A stretch of 64,000 nt of DNA, from positions 744,001 through 808,000 of the forward strand of contig NZ_CP178543.1 of assembly GCF_047276495.1 (NCBI RefSeq), given 5' to 3'. This DNA is from Capilliphycus salinus (GTDB taxonomy: Bacteria > Cyanobacteriota > Cyanobacteriia > Cyanobacteriales > Microcoleaceae). The notes beneath the pieces were generated by a model. The model searched no databases. It was given only the letters and a program-made list of their open reading frames with translations, and was not told the DNA's origin. Of the stretch, positions 9,756-18,524 are shown piece by piece; positions within the stretch are counted from its first letter, which is position 1; each line of letters begins with the position of its first letter. The position numbers and the translations under genes were made by a program.

Positions 9756-9933
9756 AGTTCTTTTATTCCGCTACTGTTGCTGTCAACACTATATCACGAA
9801 ATTTGCTGTTGACTTGTTATTTTAACTTCCAGATAATAAATATTATAGGACTTTCCTGGAAAAGTTTGATTAAGTTATTTTACAAGAACAAACAATCCCG
9901 ACAATCAAGACTCAGAAGATTGAAAATTCTATC

Positions 9934-11286
9934 CTAATCTTGAAGGTTATGCTCCCTTTTCAGTTCTTCCTGAATATGATTTAATTTGACCGTAAACAAA
10001 ACGTAATAAAACCAGACAAAATTCACCTCAAGCAGTCGGCTTTCTGTAATATTCTGAAGCAACAAATAGCCCATAAAAATCGTCGGAATAAAAGATTCAA
10101 GGCTCTTACTTCTCGTTAACAGCATTGAACCCAAAAGCAGATTTCTGAAAAAGGAAATCACAAATAAAGATAATCCAACATAGCCCAAATCTAAACCCAG
10201 TTCAATAAATCCATTATGAGCATGAGGCGGTTTAAAACCAACGGGTGTGATAATATCTGCTGCGGGATTATCCACCCCCCGCCAAGGTTGCCAAAAATTG
10301 TGATATCCATAACCTAAAACGGGTCTTTGATTAATTGCATCAATCAACATCGGCCAGAATTCTGTACGTCCGGTCAGCGTCGGATCTTTATTTAAACTGC
10401 TCAGTAAAGCCACCCAATTTTCCGTAACTAAAATCATCGCGACAATTCCCAAAACTAAAAACAAAACAATTGCAGTAAACGCCTGTTGAAAGGTCAAACT
10501 TTTGAGAATCAGCAACAATCCAATCATCATTAACATTAACAAAGCTGTCACAAAAGAACCGGCAGAATTAGCCATCTGTAAAATCAAAAAAGAGAGAATA
10601 ACAATTCCCCAAGACAGCCAAGGATATTTGGGTTTATTTAAACCGTTTATAGTCCAGAGTAAAATATTTAAAGCCATCATAATTCCCAGAAAATTGGGAT
10701 GAATTGCCACCCCTTTCCATCCTTTTTCATGGAGTCCGATACTGGGTTGTGCTAAAGCATAAAACAAACTTAAAACCGCGACCAACGTGTAAGAAATTCG
10801 CATCATTAGGGCGATCTTTTGTAAACTGTATCGCCGACCAATATGAGCCGCCAAACTGCTGATAAATAAAATAATTAAAGTCGCCCGCAATGTTTTTTCA
10901 GTTTCATAAGCCCACAGCGTTGAACAGACAGCCATGACTAATAAACTGCCCAAAAAGGGATCTTTCGATAAAGACAGCGTATGCTCGATATATTGGCGAT
11001 AATAAAGATGCAACAGAATAAAAGAAGAACCATAAAAAACAATCAGAATGACTCCGGTTGGCGAAGCCACCACAAATTCTGGATTTGCAAAGAAACTTAA
11101 ATCAAACTTGTTAAACGGAAAAATCGTCAGTTTGGGAAACAAACAAAACAAAAAAATGGTAAATAAATCCCCCAGTAAAAAACCAAATTTTTTATTGCTT
11201 GCCAAATGAAAAGATAACAAAGCATAAACGATAAGAATTGCCAAAATCAAAGGTAAAAATAGAGGATCAAAAAGAATTTCTTTCAT
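9934..11286 (-). CDS. Wzy/ExoQ-type polysaccharide polymerase
   Basis: A 450-residue integral membrane protein with about 11 predicted helices. The large periplasmic loop holds LTGRTEFWPMLIDAI, VLGYGYHNFWQPWRG and PPHAHNGFIELGLDLGYVGL, the pattern of the O-antigen ligase/polymerase (Wzy_C) superfamily, with the invariant HxHN-type element. In the context of a Wzx flippase and Wza/Wzc proteins it is best read as the polymerase joining lipid-linked repeat units in the periplasm; a ligase role cannot be excluded by sequence. It is divergent from the wza-like gene at 11392, with about 105 bp between, so their promoters share this space. Confidence 0.85.
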   Translation of the reverse strand: MKEILFDPLFLPLILAILIVYALLSFHLASNKKFGFLLGDLFTIFLFCLFPKLTIFPFNKFDLSFFANPEFVVASPTGVILIVFYGSSFILLHLYYRQYIEHTLSLSKDPFLGSLLVMAVCSTLWAYETEKTLRATLIILFISSLAAHIGRRYSLQKIALMMRISYTLVAVLSLFYALAQPSIGLHEKGWKGVAIHPNFLGIMMALNILLWTINGLNKPKYPWLSWGIVILSFLILQMANSAGSFVTALLMLMMIGLLLILKSLTFQQAFTAIVLFLVLGIVAMILVTENWVALLSSLNKDPTLTGRTEFWPMLIDAINQRPVLGYGYHNFWQPWRGVDNPAADIITPVGFKPPHAHNGFIELGLDLGYVGLSLFVISFFRNLLLGSMLLTRSKSLESFIPTIFMGYLLLQNITESRLLEVNFVWFYYVLFTVKLNHIQEELKREHNLQD

Positions 11287-11391
11287 AAGATTAAGATTTG
11301 TGGGTTTAGAGGAAAAAGTGGGGGCTTTCAGAAAAACTTAGATTAAAATTTAAACCAGAGAGCATGATTAATTCTTTTCTATCTTAGCCCT

Positions 11392-12870
11392 ATGGTTAGT
11401 TTTGTTCCTACTCCCACCCTCACCCGCACCATGACTAGCCTCTGTTTGGTGATACTCACAACAATGGGAAGTCATCTCAACGGCTTGGCTCAATCCTCAT
11501 CACCTTCTAATAATAGAATTTCCCCCTCGGAGAATAATCAACCGTTTTTACAATCTCCCTATCTTTTAGGAACGGGTGATCAAATTTCCGTTGATATTTT
11601 TGACTCCGAAGATTTTAGTGGAGAAGCTCAAGTTCTCGCCGATGGAACATTACAATTACCCTACATTAAAAGATTGTACGTTCGAGGGATGACCTTAGAA
11701 CAAGCCACCGAAATGATTAAAATCGAATATGCGGCTATTCTCAAACATCCCCTAATTACCGTTACCCTCACCCAACTTCGTCCGTTAGAAATCGGAATTT
11801 CAGGAGAAGTGCAACGTCCGGGATTTTATACTTTGAATTTATTTGACCCCGAGTCTCGTCTTCCCGAACTGCGTTATCCCACTTTAGCAGATGCGATACA
11901 AAAAGCCGGAGGGATAACCCTATCGGCCGATATCCGCCAAATACAGCTTCGCCGCCTGCAACCGGGAGGGGGAGAACAAATTATCCCCATCGATTTTTGG
12001 GAGTTTCTGCAAAACGGTAATCCTCGTGTTAATGTCACTTTACGGGATGGAGACACCATTATTATTCCCGCAACCACCAATTTTAATCAAGCCGAAATTC
12101 GTCAGGTTGCCAATAGTAATTTAGCCACCTCCCCCGATACCCCTCACAATGTTATCGTTGTCGGACAGGTGAACCGTCCGGGGAACTACGTCCTCGTCGG
12201 TGGGGATGCCAATACCGAACGTCCCGGAGGATACGCCACCGTTTCCTGGGCCATTCAACAGGCCGGCGGAATTACCGAAAAAGCCGATATCCGTCAAATT
12301 GAACTTCACCGCATCACCCAAGCCGGTACCCAACAAATTATACCCGTCAATTTATGGGAACTGTTGCAAACCGGCGACCTCAGCCATGACCCCTTCTTGC
12401 AGGATGGAGACACCATTATTATTCCCCAAGCAACCGCCGTTAATTTAGCCGAAATTACTCCCATCGCTCGCGCCAGTTTTTCCCCTGCTACAATTAAGGT
12501 GAGCGTAGTCGGAGAAATTGATAATCCCGGCGCCGGTACTATTGATGTCGCCCCGGATACCACGTTGAACCAAGCCCTACTGAAAGCAGGTGGATTCAAT
12601 CCCAGAGCTAGTAAAAAGTCTGTGGATTTGATTCGCCTCAACCCCGATGGTACCATTTCTCAGCGAAGGATTGTTGTTGATCTTTCTGCTGGCCCCAACG
12701 AACAGACGAATCCTTTACTTCGCAACTCCGACATTATTGTTGTTGAACGTTCCGGTTTGGCGAGATTTTCCGACGCGACCAATTTACTTTTGACTCCGAC
12801 GGGGAATTTATTCACTCAAACCTTATCTATTTTTAGAGTTTTGGAGGTGATTAATAATTGGGAAAGATAA
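11392..12870 (+). CDS. Wza-like polysaccharide export protein
   Basis: A 492-residue secreted protein. A signal sequence (TSLCLVILTTMGSHLNGLAQ) covers about residues 15-34; the start could be the ATG at 11392 or the in-frame ATG at 11431. The Poly_export domain follows (YLLGTGDQISVDIF to TVTLTQLRPL, about 57-140), then three SLBB-type beta-grasp repeats. Two of these are near-duplicates: AIQKAGGITLSADIRQIQL and AIQQAGGITEKADIRQIEL, each ending DGDTIIIP. It should form the outer-membrane/periplasmic part of the exopolysaccharide channel. The gene is followed 75 bp later by a Wzc-like gene, the usual pair. It lacks an obvious lipobox Cys, as many cyanobacterial versions do. Confidence 0.9.
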   Translation: MVSFVPTPTLTRTMTSLCLVILTTMGSHLNGLAQSSSPSNNRISPSENNQPFLQSPYLLGTGDQISVDIFDSEDFSGEAQVLADGTLQLPYIKRLYVRGMTLEQATEMIKIEYAAILKHPLITVTLTQLRPLEIGISGEVQRPGFYTLNLFDPESRLPELRYPTLADAIQKAGGITLSADIRQIQLRRLQPGGGEQIIPIDFWEFLQNGNPRVNVTLRDGDTIIIPATTNFNQAEIRQVANSNLATSPDTPHNVIVVGQVNRPGNYVLVGGDANTERPGGYATVSWAIQQAGGITEKADIRQIELHRITQAGTQQIIPVNLWELLQTGDLSHDPFLQDGDTIIIPQATAVNLAEITPIARASFSPATIKVSVVGEIDNPGAGTIDVAPDTTLNQALLKAGGFNPRASKKSVDLIRLNPDGTISQRRIVVDLSAGPNEQTNPLLRNSDIIVVERSGLARFSDATNLLLTPTGNLFTQTLSIFRVLEVINNWER

Positions 12871-12945
12871 TGAATTTTTGAACATTATAGCTCGGATTTT
12901 AGCGAGTTTTAAATTTTAAATAACCGGGTATAAATACAGCAAAAA

Positions 12946-15177
12946 ATGGATACCGAACGAGATTTTCAACGATTTTCAGTTCAAAACTACGGCAAGCTTA
13001 ATCCCGATGCAAATCCCGGGTTTTCGGGGGGCGCATCAGAAGAAGATGAAGAACGATTAGATATCGGTTGGGTTTTTGCTGTCTTTCGGCGAAGATTGCC
13101 AATTATTATTTTAGTTATTGCTACCTTGTCCGGGGGGTTGGGGAGTTTAATTGTTTGGAAATCTCGGCAGGTTATCCCCAAATATCAGGGGGGATTTCAA
13201 CTGTTAATTGAACCCGTAACGGTAGAAGGTCAATTTGCTCAAAAATACTTATCCGCCCAAATTGGAGGGGTAGATATTAATCGAATTCAAGTTGAGAATA
13301 GCTTGGTTGATTATGAAAGTTTGATTCGGGTTTTGAAAAGTCCGAGTTTGATGGAACCGGTTCTCGAAACCATCCAAAATCGCTATCCCGGGCTGAGTCG
13401 CCGTTCCTTAATGGAAAACTTAGAAATTGTTCGCATTATGTATGAAAAAGATGCGAAAGAAGAAGGAACAAAATTGGTTAGAGTTACTTATCAAGATGCC
13501 GATCCGGAAAAAATACAGTTTGTTTTGGAGCAACTCTCTACCGCTTATTTGAATTATAGTTTACAAGAACGTTTAACCAGTATTAAGCAGGGAATTCAGT
13601 TTATCGATCAACAGTTGCCCAGTTTAGAAGCGCGATTTGATGAGATACAGAAACAAATCCAAACCTTTCGCCAAGAAGCTAATATCATCAATCCCGAAAA
13701 TAAAGATCGAGAACTGGCAATTGCCGCCCGAAACCTGCAAGAACAACTGACGACAACTCAATCTGAACTTGCCCAAAATCGAGTTTTGTCTGAAGTTCTC
13801 CAAGGACAATTTGACCAGGGAAACTATGCGGAAATTTTGGGACAAAATGCCGAATCTTATTCTTGGTTAATTCGGCAATATTACGATAGCGAAGCGGAGA
13901 TTATTCAAGAATCAAAGCGGCTTCGCGAAGATAGTCTTCCCATGCAACTCTTACGAGAAAAACAACAACAAATGCAATCGCTTCTGCAACAAGAAGCCCA
14001 AAAAGTTTTAGAGAGTAGTCGGGGAGAAGTTCAAGCCTTAGAAGCCCGAGTTAATGTCTTGCAACAGGCACAAAATCAACTCAATCAACGAATACAAGAA
14101 CTCCCCGCTTTAGCCAACCGAGAAGCCGAATTACAACAACAACTCAAAGTCGCTTCAGAAACTTTAACCGAATTCCTGGAAAAACGAGAAGCCCTCGGAA
14201 TTGACGCCGCCCAACAAGAAATTCCCTGGCATCTCGTCGCACCGCCTTCAGTCGCGATGGATGACGAAGGAGTACCCATCTCAGTTACCGTTAATAATAC
14301 AAAACGTCAACTGGCGATCGCTGTCGTTTTAAGTACCTTACTCGGGATAGGTTTTGGTTTTATTGTAGACGTATTAATTACCGTCTTCCACACCCCCGAC
14401 GAAATTAAATCCACCACAAAATTACCCATACTCGGCGTAATTCCCCTCTCCAAAAAACTCAAAAAAGTCGCCAAACAACAAACGAAAACCTTTATCCCCA
14501 TCGGTTCAGTCACCAGTTTAACCCCAGTTCGCGATTCTCGTTCATCCCTTAAAAATGGGCGAGTCTATCAATACCATACCCGTTCGGCCGTTTCCGAAGC
14601 CTTTCGATCGCTTTATGCTAATATTTGTTTGCTCACCTCTAGCCAATCCTTACGCAGTTTAACCATTAGTTCTGCCACCTTGGGAGATGGTAAATCAACC
14701 GTTGCCATACATCTGGCTCAAACTGCGGCTTTTATGGGTCAGCGTGTGCTGTTGGTTGATGCAGATTTACGCAACCCTCAAATTCATCAAAAACTCGGTT
14801 TACCCAATCTCAGAGGCTTTCGAGATGCCATTACCAGCGATCTCAGTTTAAACGATGCCATTCAGCGATCGCCCCAAGATGAGAACTTATTCGTCCTCAC
14901 CGCCGGACAAATTCCCCCCGATCCCGTACAAGTCCTCTCCTCCAAAAAAAGACAATATTTAATGGAGCAATTTCGAGCCTTTTTCGATCTGGTTATTTAC
15001 GACACTCCCGCCGTTACCGGGTTAGCCGATACCAGTTTAATCGCCGCTCACACCGATGGAATTATTTTAGTCGTTGGCATCAAAAAAACCAACCGTTCTA
15101 GCCTGTTAAAATCTCTCGAAGAACTCAACCTCAGCAATTCTGTTTTGGGCTTAGTCGCCAACCGCATGAGAAGATAA
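12946..15177 (+). CDS. Wzc-like chain-length regulator / BY-kinase
   Basis: A 743-residue inner-membrane protein with a Wzz domain. A first membrane helix is at about 47-70, a long periplasmic coiled coil rich in Gln/Glu at about 210-420, and a second helix at about 445-470. The cytoplasmic tyrosine-kinase-like domain has Walker A SATLGDGKST (about 576-585), Walker A' VLLVDADLRNP and Walker B FDLVIYDTPA. It controls polysaccharide chain length and export through the Wza channel. The C-terminus ends VLGLVANRMRR and has no tyrosine cluster, so classical autophosphorylation of a Tyr tail is doubtful. It is paired with the wza-like gene upstream; a heptamer repeat block begins about 25 bp after its stop. 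Confidence 0.9.
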   Translation: MDTERDFQRFSVQNYGKLNPDANPGFSGGASEEDEERLDIGWVFAVFRRRLPIIILVIATLSGGLGSLIVWKSRQVIPKYQGGFQLLIEPVTVEGQFAQKYLSAQIGGVDINRIQVENSLVDYESLIRVLKSPSLMEPVLETIQNRYPGLSRRSLMENLEIVRIMYEKDAKEEGTKLVRVTYQDADPEKIQFVLEQLSTAYLNYSLQERLTSIKQGIQFIDQQLPSLEARFDEIQKQIQTFRQEANIINPENKDRELAIAARNLQEQLTTTQSELAQNRVLSEVLQGQFDQGNYAEILGQNAESYSWLIRQYYDSEAEIIQESKRLREDSLPMQLLREKQQQMQSLLQQEAQKVLESSRGEVQALEARVNVLQQAQNQLNQRIQELPALANREAELQQQLKVASETLTEFLEKREALGIDAAQQEIPWHLVAPPSVAMDDEGVPISVTVNNTKRQLAIAVVLSTLLGIGFGFIVDVLITVFHTPDEIKSTTKLPILGVIPLSKKLKKVAKQQTKTFIPIGSVTSLTPVRDSRSSLKNGRVYQYHTRSAVSEAFRSLYANICLLTSSQSLRSLTISSATLGDGKSTVAIHLAQTAAFMGQRVLLVDADLRNPQIHQKLGLPNLRGFRDAITSDLSLNDAIQRSPQDENLFVLTAGQIPPDPVQVLSSKKRQYLMEQFRAFFDLVIYDTPAVTGLADTSLIAAHTDGIILVVGIKKTNRSSLLKSLEELNLSNSVLGLVANRMRR

Positions 15178-15201
15178 TTTACAGATGGGGAGGTGGGGAG
15201 A

Positions 15202-15487
15202 CAGTGAACAGTGAACAGTGAACAGTGACCCTCCGGGAACGTCCGTTGCTTCTCGACTATTCCGCCAAGTCAGCACTGCCTCACCAGTTACTAGTGAATA
15301 GGGTAAGGGGTAAAGGGTAAGGGGTAAGGGGTAAGAGGCAATTCTGTACGCGCAGCGAGCGCGAACGCGCTTACTCCTGACGACTGACATCACGACGACT
15401 GACATCACGACTTCTGACTTCTGCCTATTGCCTGTTGCCTATTGCCTGTTGCCTATTGCCTATTGCCTGTTCCCTGTTGCCTATTGC
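15202..15487. repeat. Heptanucleotide tandem repeat clusters
   Basis: Several different 7-base tandem repeats lie side by side. They are CAGTGAA (about four units, 15202-15228), GGGTAAG-type units (about 15301-15337), a repeated GACGACTGACATCAC motif (about 15376-15412), and TTGCCTA/TTGCCTG units (about 15420-15487). This is the behaviour of the STRR class of short tandem repeats of filamentous cyanobacteria. The final cluster runs into the 3' end of the phosphopantetheinyl transferase gene. Nothing else is seen in the 275 bp between the two coding regions. Confidence 0.85.
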
Positions 15488-16199
15488 CATAACAATCAAT
15501 TTGACAAATATTATAGTCTTTTCCCTCCACTGCGATCGCCGCACAATAGTTTTCACCCAAATCTAGAGATTGCAGCCCCCACTGAAAACCCCTACAATCA
15601 ACAGTTAAATTCTCAGCAGATTCTAACTCCGATAACGAAATTTCCACCGTTTCCAACCCCGCCAACCCCTCTCCCGTCGCCTTCACATAGGCTTCTTTCG
15701 CCGTCCACAACTGAAAAAAAGCCTTTAGTTGTTCCTTCTGTTGCAAACCCCTCAAAAATAAATATTCCGACTCGCGAAAAAACCGCTTCGCCAGTTGCAA
15801 AACCTCAATCGATCGTATATACTCCACATCAATTCCCACCCTACGGTTAAGCGCGATCGCCAATAATCCCTTATCCTCAGAATGAGATACATTAAACTCA
15901 ATCCCCGTCGAATGGGTCTTTAACTGCGGCTTTCCCCGTTCGCTGTAGCTAAACTCGAACTCCGACGGCGACAAACCCAAATAACCGCCTAAAATCATTC
16001 TGAGAACCCCTCTGACGACGATATAACGGACGCGATCTTGTTTTTGGCGATATCGGTTGGCTCGTTGTCGCTCATCCGGTGAAAGCACCCGCTCAAATTG
16101 TCCGAGTTGTTCGCCCAAAAGCCCAAACTCCACCGACCAAACTTGAACCGAACCGGGCAAAAGAGGATACACTGTCGGCAGATCCAAAATCCAATTCAT
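15453..16199 (-). CDS. 4'-phosphopantetheinyl transferase, Sfp/HetI type
   Basis: About 248 residues from the ATG at 16199, which lies 4 bp after the stop of the preceding gene; the frame is open to 16235 but that start would overlap the preceding gene by 32 bp. The Sfp-family motifs are clear: FNVSHSEDKGLLAIAL, then VGIDVEYIRS (Mg/CoA-binding Asp and Glu) and WTAKEAYVKATGEGL. The enzyme activates acyl- or peptidyl-carrier proteins by adding the CoA-derived arm; in cyanobacteria one broad-specificity copy usually serves fatty acid, polyketide and heterocyst-glycolipid synthases. The last dozen residues (ending GNRQQGTGNRQ) are encoded by the heptamer repeat, so the true C-terminus has been extended or is variable. 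Confidence 0.87.
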   Translation of the reverse strand: MNWILDLPTVYPLLPGSVQVWSVEFGLLGEQLGQFERVLSPDERQRANRYRQKQDRVRYIVVRGVLRMILGGYLGLSPSEFEFSYSERGKPQLKTHSTGIEFNVSHSEDKGLLAIALNRRVGIDVEYIRSIEVLQLAKRFFRESEYLFLRGLQQKEQLKAFFQLWTAKEAYVKATGEGLAGLETVEISLSELESAENLTVDCRGFQWGLQSLDLGENYCAAIAVEGKDYNICQIDCYGNRQQGTGNRQ

Positions 16200-16203
16200 C
16201 AAT

Positions 16204-18423
16204 TTATCGTTTAACTTTCGACGGTAACTGAGCAACTTGATGAGATTGATCGAGGACCGGTTGGGTGTAGGGCGAATTTAGAGGGACTAAATTCTCCTCG
16301 GTTGGCTCATCATACCAGTCTACCTCCAGATCGGCTCCATTAATAATCGCACCTAACAGACGAGGACGGTATTTGCTGGCATCTTCGTCTTCATCGACTT
16401 CTGTCAACTGATCGGCCAATTCTCCAAGCTGACCGGATAGGGTATAGGAAGGACGAGCCACCAACACCATACCATCGGTTGAGGGTTCTAGGGTCAAAGC
16501 ATCGTTATTGGCGTTCAGAGACGGAACATCAATAATCACCATATCAAAGCGATAGCGGACTTCACTGAGTAAACGTTTCATCTCGCTCGACTCCAAAACC
16601 GTCGCCGCTTGTCGCACAGGTCCCGGACTGGGAATCACATACAAATTCTCGACATCGGGAACCAGGCGGATACAATTATTGGCATCCCCGTAGTAGCGTA
16701 ACGGTTCAGTTGCACTCAAGGGTTCGGGTGCCAATTTCAATAATTCTACCCGAGACGGCGATCGCAAATCCCCTTCAATTAACAACGTCCGTTTTCCGGC
16801 ACGGGCGGTGGCAATCGCTAAATTATAAGCACAAAAGGTTTTTCCTTCCAAATCCCCCGCACTGGTAATCAGCACCACTCTGGCCGGTTTTTCCCCGCTG
16901 CGCTGTAAATTGCTCCGCACTTTTTCATAATATTCTAAATAGGGAGAATGGGGTTTGAGAATCAGAGGCATCACCGCAGAAGATCCCTCCAATACCATCA
17001 CATTCGGTAACAGACCCAATACCGGAACCTCTCGTTCTTGCAAAGCGCCTTTGATTTCTTCCCAAGTGTAGAATTTGCCACTGAGCATTCCCAGTACAAA
17101 GATTAACACCGCTCCGCCGACAACGCCGGCCAGTCCACCCCCGGCTAAAATCAGAACCATACTGATCGCTTCCGGAACTTCTACATCTCCTGCATAAGCT
17201 TCTTGGGCGACTTTTAAACTGCTGGCCGTTTCCGCTTCCGCCGCTTGAGAGTCTACTAACTGAGCCTTCATTTTATCGTACAAGGCTTTTTTGTAGAGAA
17301 CTTCTTGTTCGAGCCGCTGTTTTTCTAACTGTTTGTTGGGTAAAGTTTGGTAATCTTCTCGTAAAGAAGCTTCAATTCTTTTGAGATTTTCTAATTGTTG
17401 TTGTAAGGTTTCTTTTTGCGTTTGTAACGTCATCAAATTTTGCGCCAATTGTTGACGGGCCGGATCGAGAGAAGAATCGACCCGAATTTGATCGGCTTGT
17501 CTTAAAGGGGCGGCGATTCCATCTCCTCCTAACACTTCCGACGCCCGTTCTTGTAATTGTCGTTCGGCGGCTTGTTTTTGTTTAATTAAAGCGGCAACTT
17601 GGGGATGTTGGTCTCGATAATCTTGACGTAAAAGGGCAAGCTGAGACTCAATTTGATACAGTTGAACCCGTAACTGGGCGATAATCGGATCGGCCGTTAA
17701 CGCTTGGGAAACATAGGCTTGATCGGCGCTCAATCCCAGTCTGGACTGCAAACTTTGTATTTGTGCGGTAATCGTTTCGATTTGAATTTGTACATCTTGC
17801 TGTTGTTTTTGACTGGTAACAATTGCCTCGGGTAAAGCCCCACTTTCGATCGCCAGTAACGTTGCTCCTTCCCGTTTATCGTATTCTTCTAAGGCTTTTT
17901 CCGCCTGTCTTAATTCTTGCTCTACCGGCTCCAAACGGGTCGTCACCGTATCAATAATATCCCGCAGATGTTGAGTATTAATCAAGCGACTCTGCTCGAT
18001 CATCTCCCCCATCATTACATTAACAATTTCTACCGCTCGTTCCCGGTTTCTATCTCGAAAACTGACTTGAATAAAACTCGGGGCCTCCGCTTCATTTTTA
18101 ACATTTACCTTTAAGTGATCTTTCAACTCTTTGGGAGTCACATTCACAGTCGCCATGACACTTTCAACCACGCGGGGTTGCAGCAACATTCCTTGATCGA
18201 GTTGCTGTCCTCTTTCGCGAATACTTTGACCCGTTTGTGAAAAGAGTACGGGGGGATTTTGATAGGTTAAAACCCCGTTAGCGGTGTAGGGGGGAGCCTC
18301 TGGCGGTTCTAAAATCATCGTTACCGCTCCCGAAACTCCCAAAGCCAGCATAAAGGTCGAAAGTCCCGCCCATTTATACTGTTCAAAGGCGATCAGATAT
18401 CGTTTAACAATAGGTAAAGTCAT
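16204..18423 (-). CDS. Wzc-like chain-length regulator, second copy
   Basis: A 739-residue Wzz/Wzc-type protein. A first membrane helix is at about 20-38 (TFMLALGVSGAVTMIL), periplasmic coiled coils at about 160-400, and a second helix at about 425-455. The MinD/ParA-like domain has Walker A ITSAGDLEGKT (about 518-528), A' TLLIEGDLRSP and Walker B FDMVIIDVPS. The A' Asp normally found after L-V-D is in the GD position, and no tyrosine-rich tail is present. It should regulate length and export of a polysaccharide. It is about 100 bp downstream of a second wza-like gene on the same strand, giving this window two export pairs in opposite orientations. Confidence 0.88.
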   Translation of the reverse strand: MTLPIVKRYLIAFEQYKWAGLSTFMLALGVSGAVTMILEPPEAPPYTANGVLTYQNPPVLFSQTGQSIRERGQQLDQGMLLQPRVVESVMATVNVTPKELKDHLKVNVKNEAEAPSFIQVSFRDRNRERAVEIVNVMMGEMIEQSRLINTQHLRDIIDTVTTRLEPVEQELRQAEKALEEYDKREGATLLAIESGALPEAIVTSQKQQQDVQIQIETITAQIQSLQSRLGLSADQAYVSQALTADPIIAQLRVQLYQIESQLALLRQDYRDQHPQVAALIKQKQAAERQLQERASEVLGGDGIAAPLRQADQIRVDSSLDPARQQLAQNLMTLQTQKETLQQQLENLKRIEASLREDYQTLPNKQLEKQRLEQEVLYKKALYDKMKAQLVDSQAAEAETASSLKVAQEAYAGDVEVPEAISMVLILAGGGLAGVVGGAVLIFVLGMLSGKFYTWEEIKGALQEREVPVLGLLPNVMVLEGSSAVMPLILKPHSPYLEYYEKVRSNLQRSGEKPARVVLITSAGDLEGKTFCAYNLAIATARAGKRTLLIEGDLRSPSRVELLKLAPEPLSATEPLRYYGDANNCIRLVPDVENLYVIPSPGPVRQAATVLESSEMKRLLSEVRYRFDMVIIDVPSLNANNDALTLEPSTDGMVLVARPSYTLSGQLGELADQLTEVDEDEDASKYRPRLLGAIINGADLEVDWYDEPTEENLVPLNSPYTQPVLDQSHQVAQLPSKVKR

Positions 18424-18524
18424 AAGTCAGTTTTTACTCAAAACATTAGGTTAAATTAACAAGGTCAAAAAACAGTTTCTTCTCATAATTTTAACAATCG
18501 CTTCTCAAGAAATACAAGATAAAA

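Noticed and set aside
15428..15850. Plus-strand ORF of 140 codons with Pro/Thr-rich product
   Set aside because: It is antisense to the phosphopantetheinyl transferase gene, and its beginning is translated heptamer repeat.
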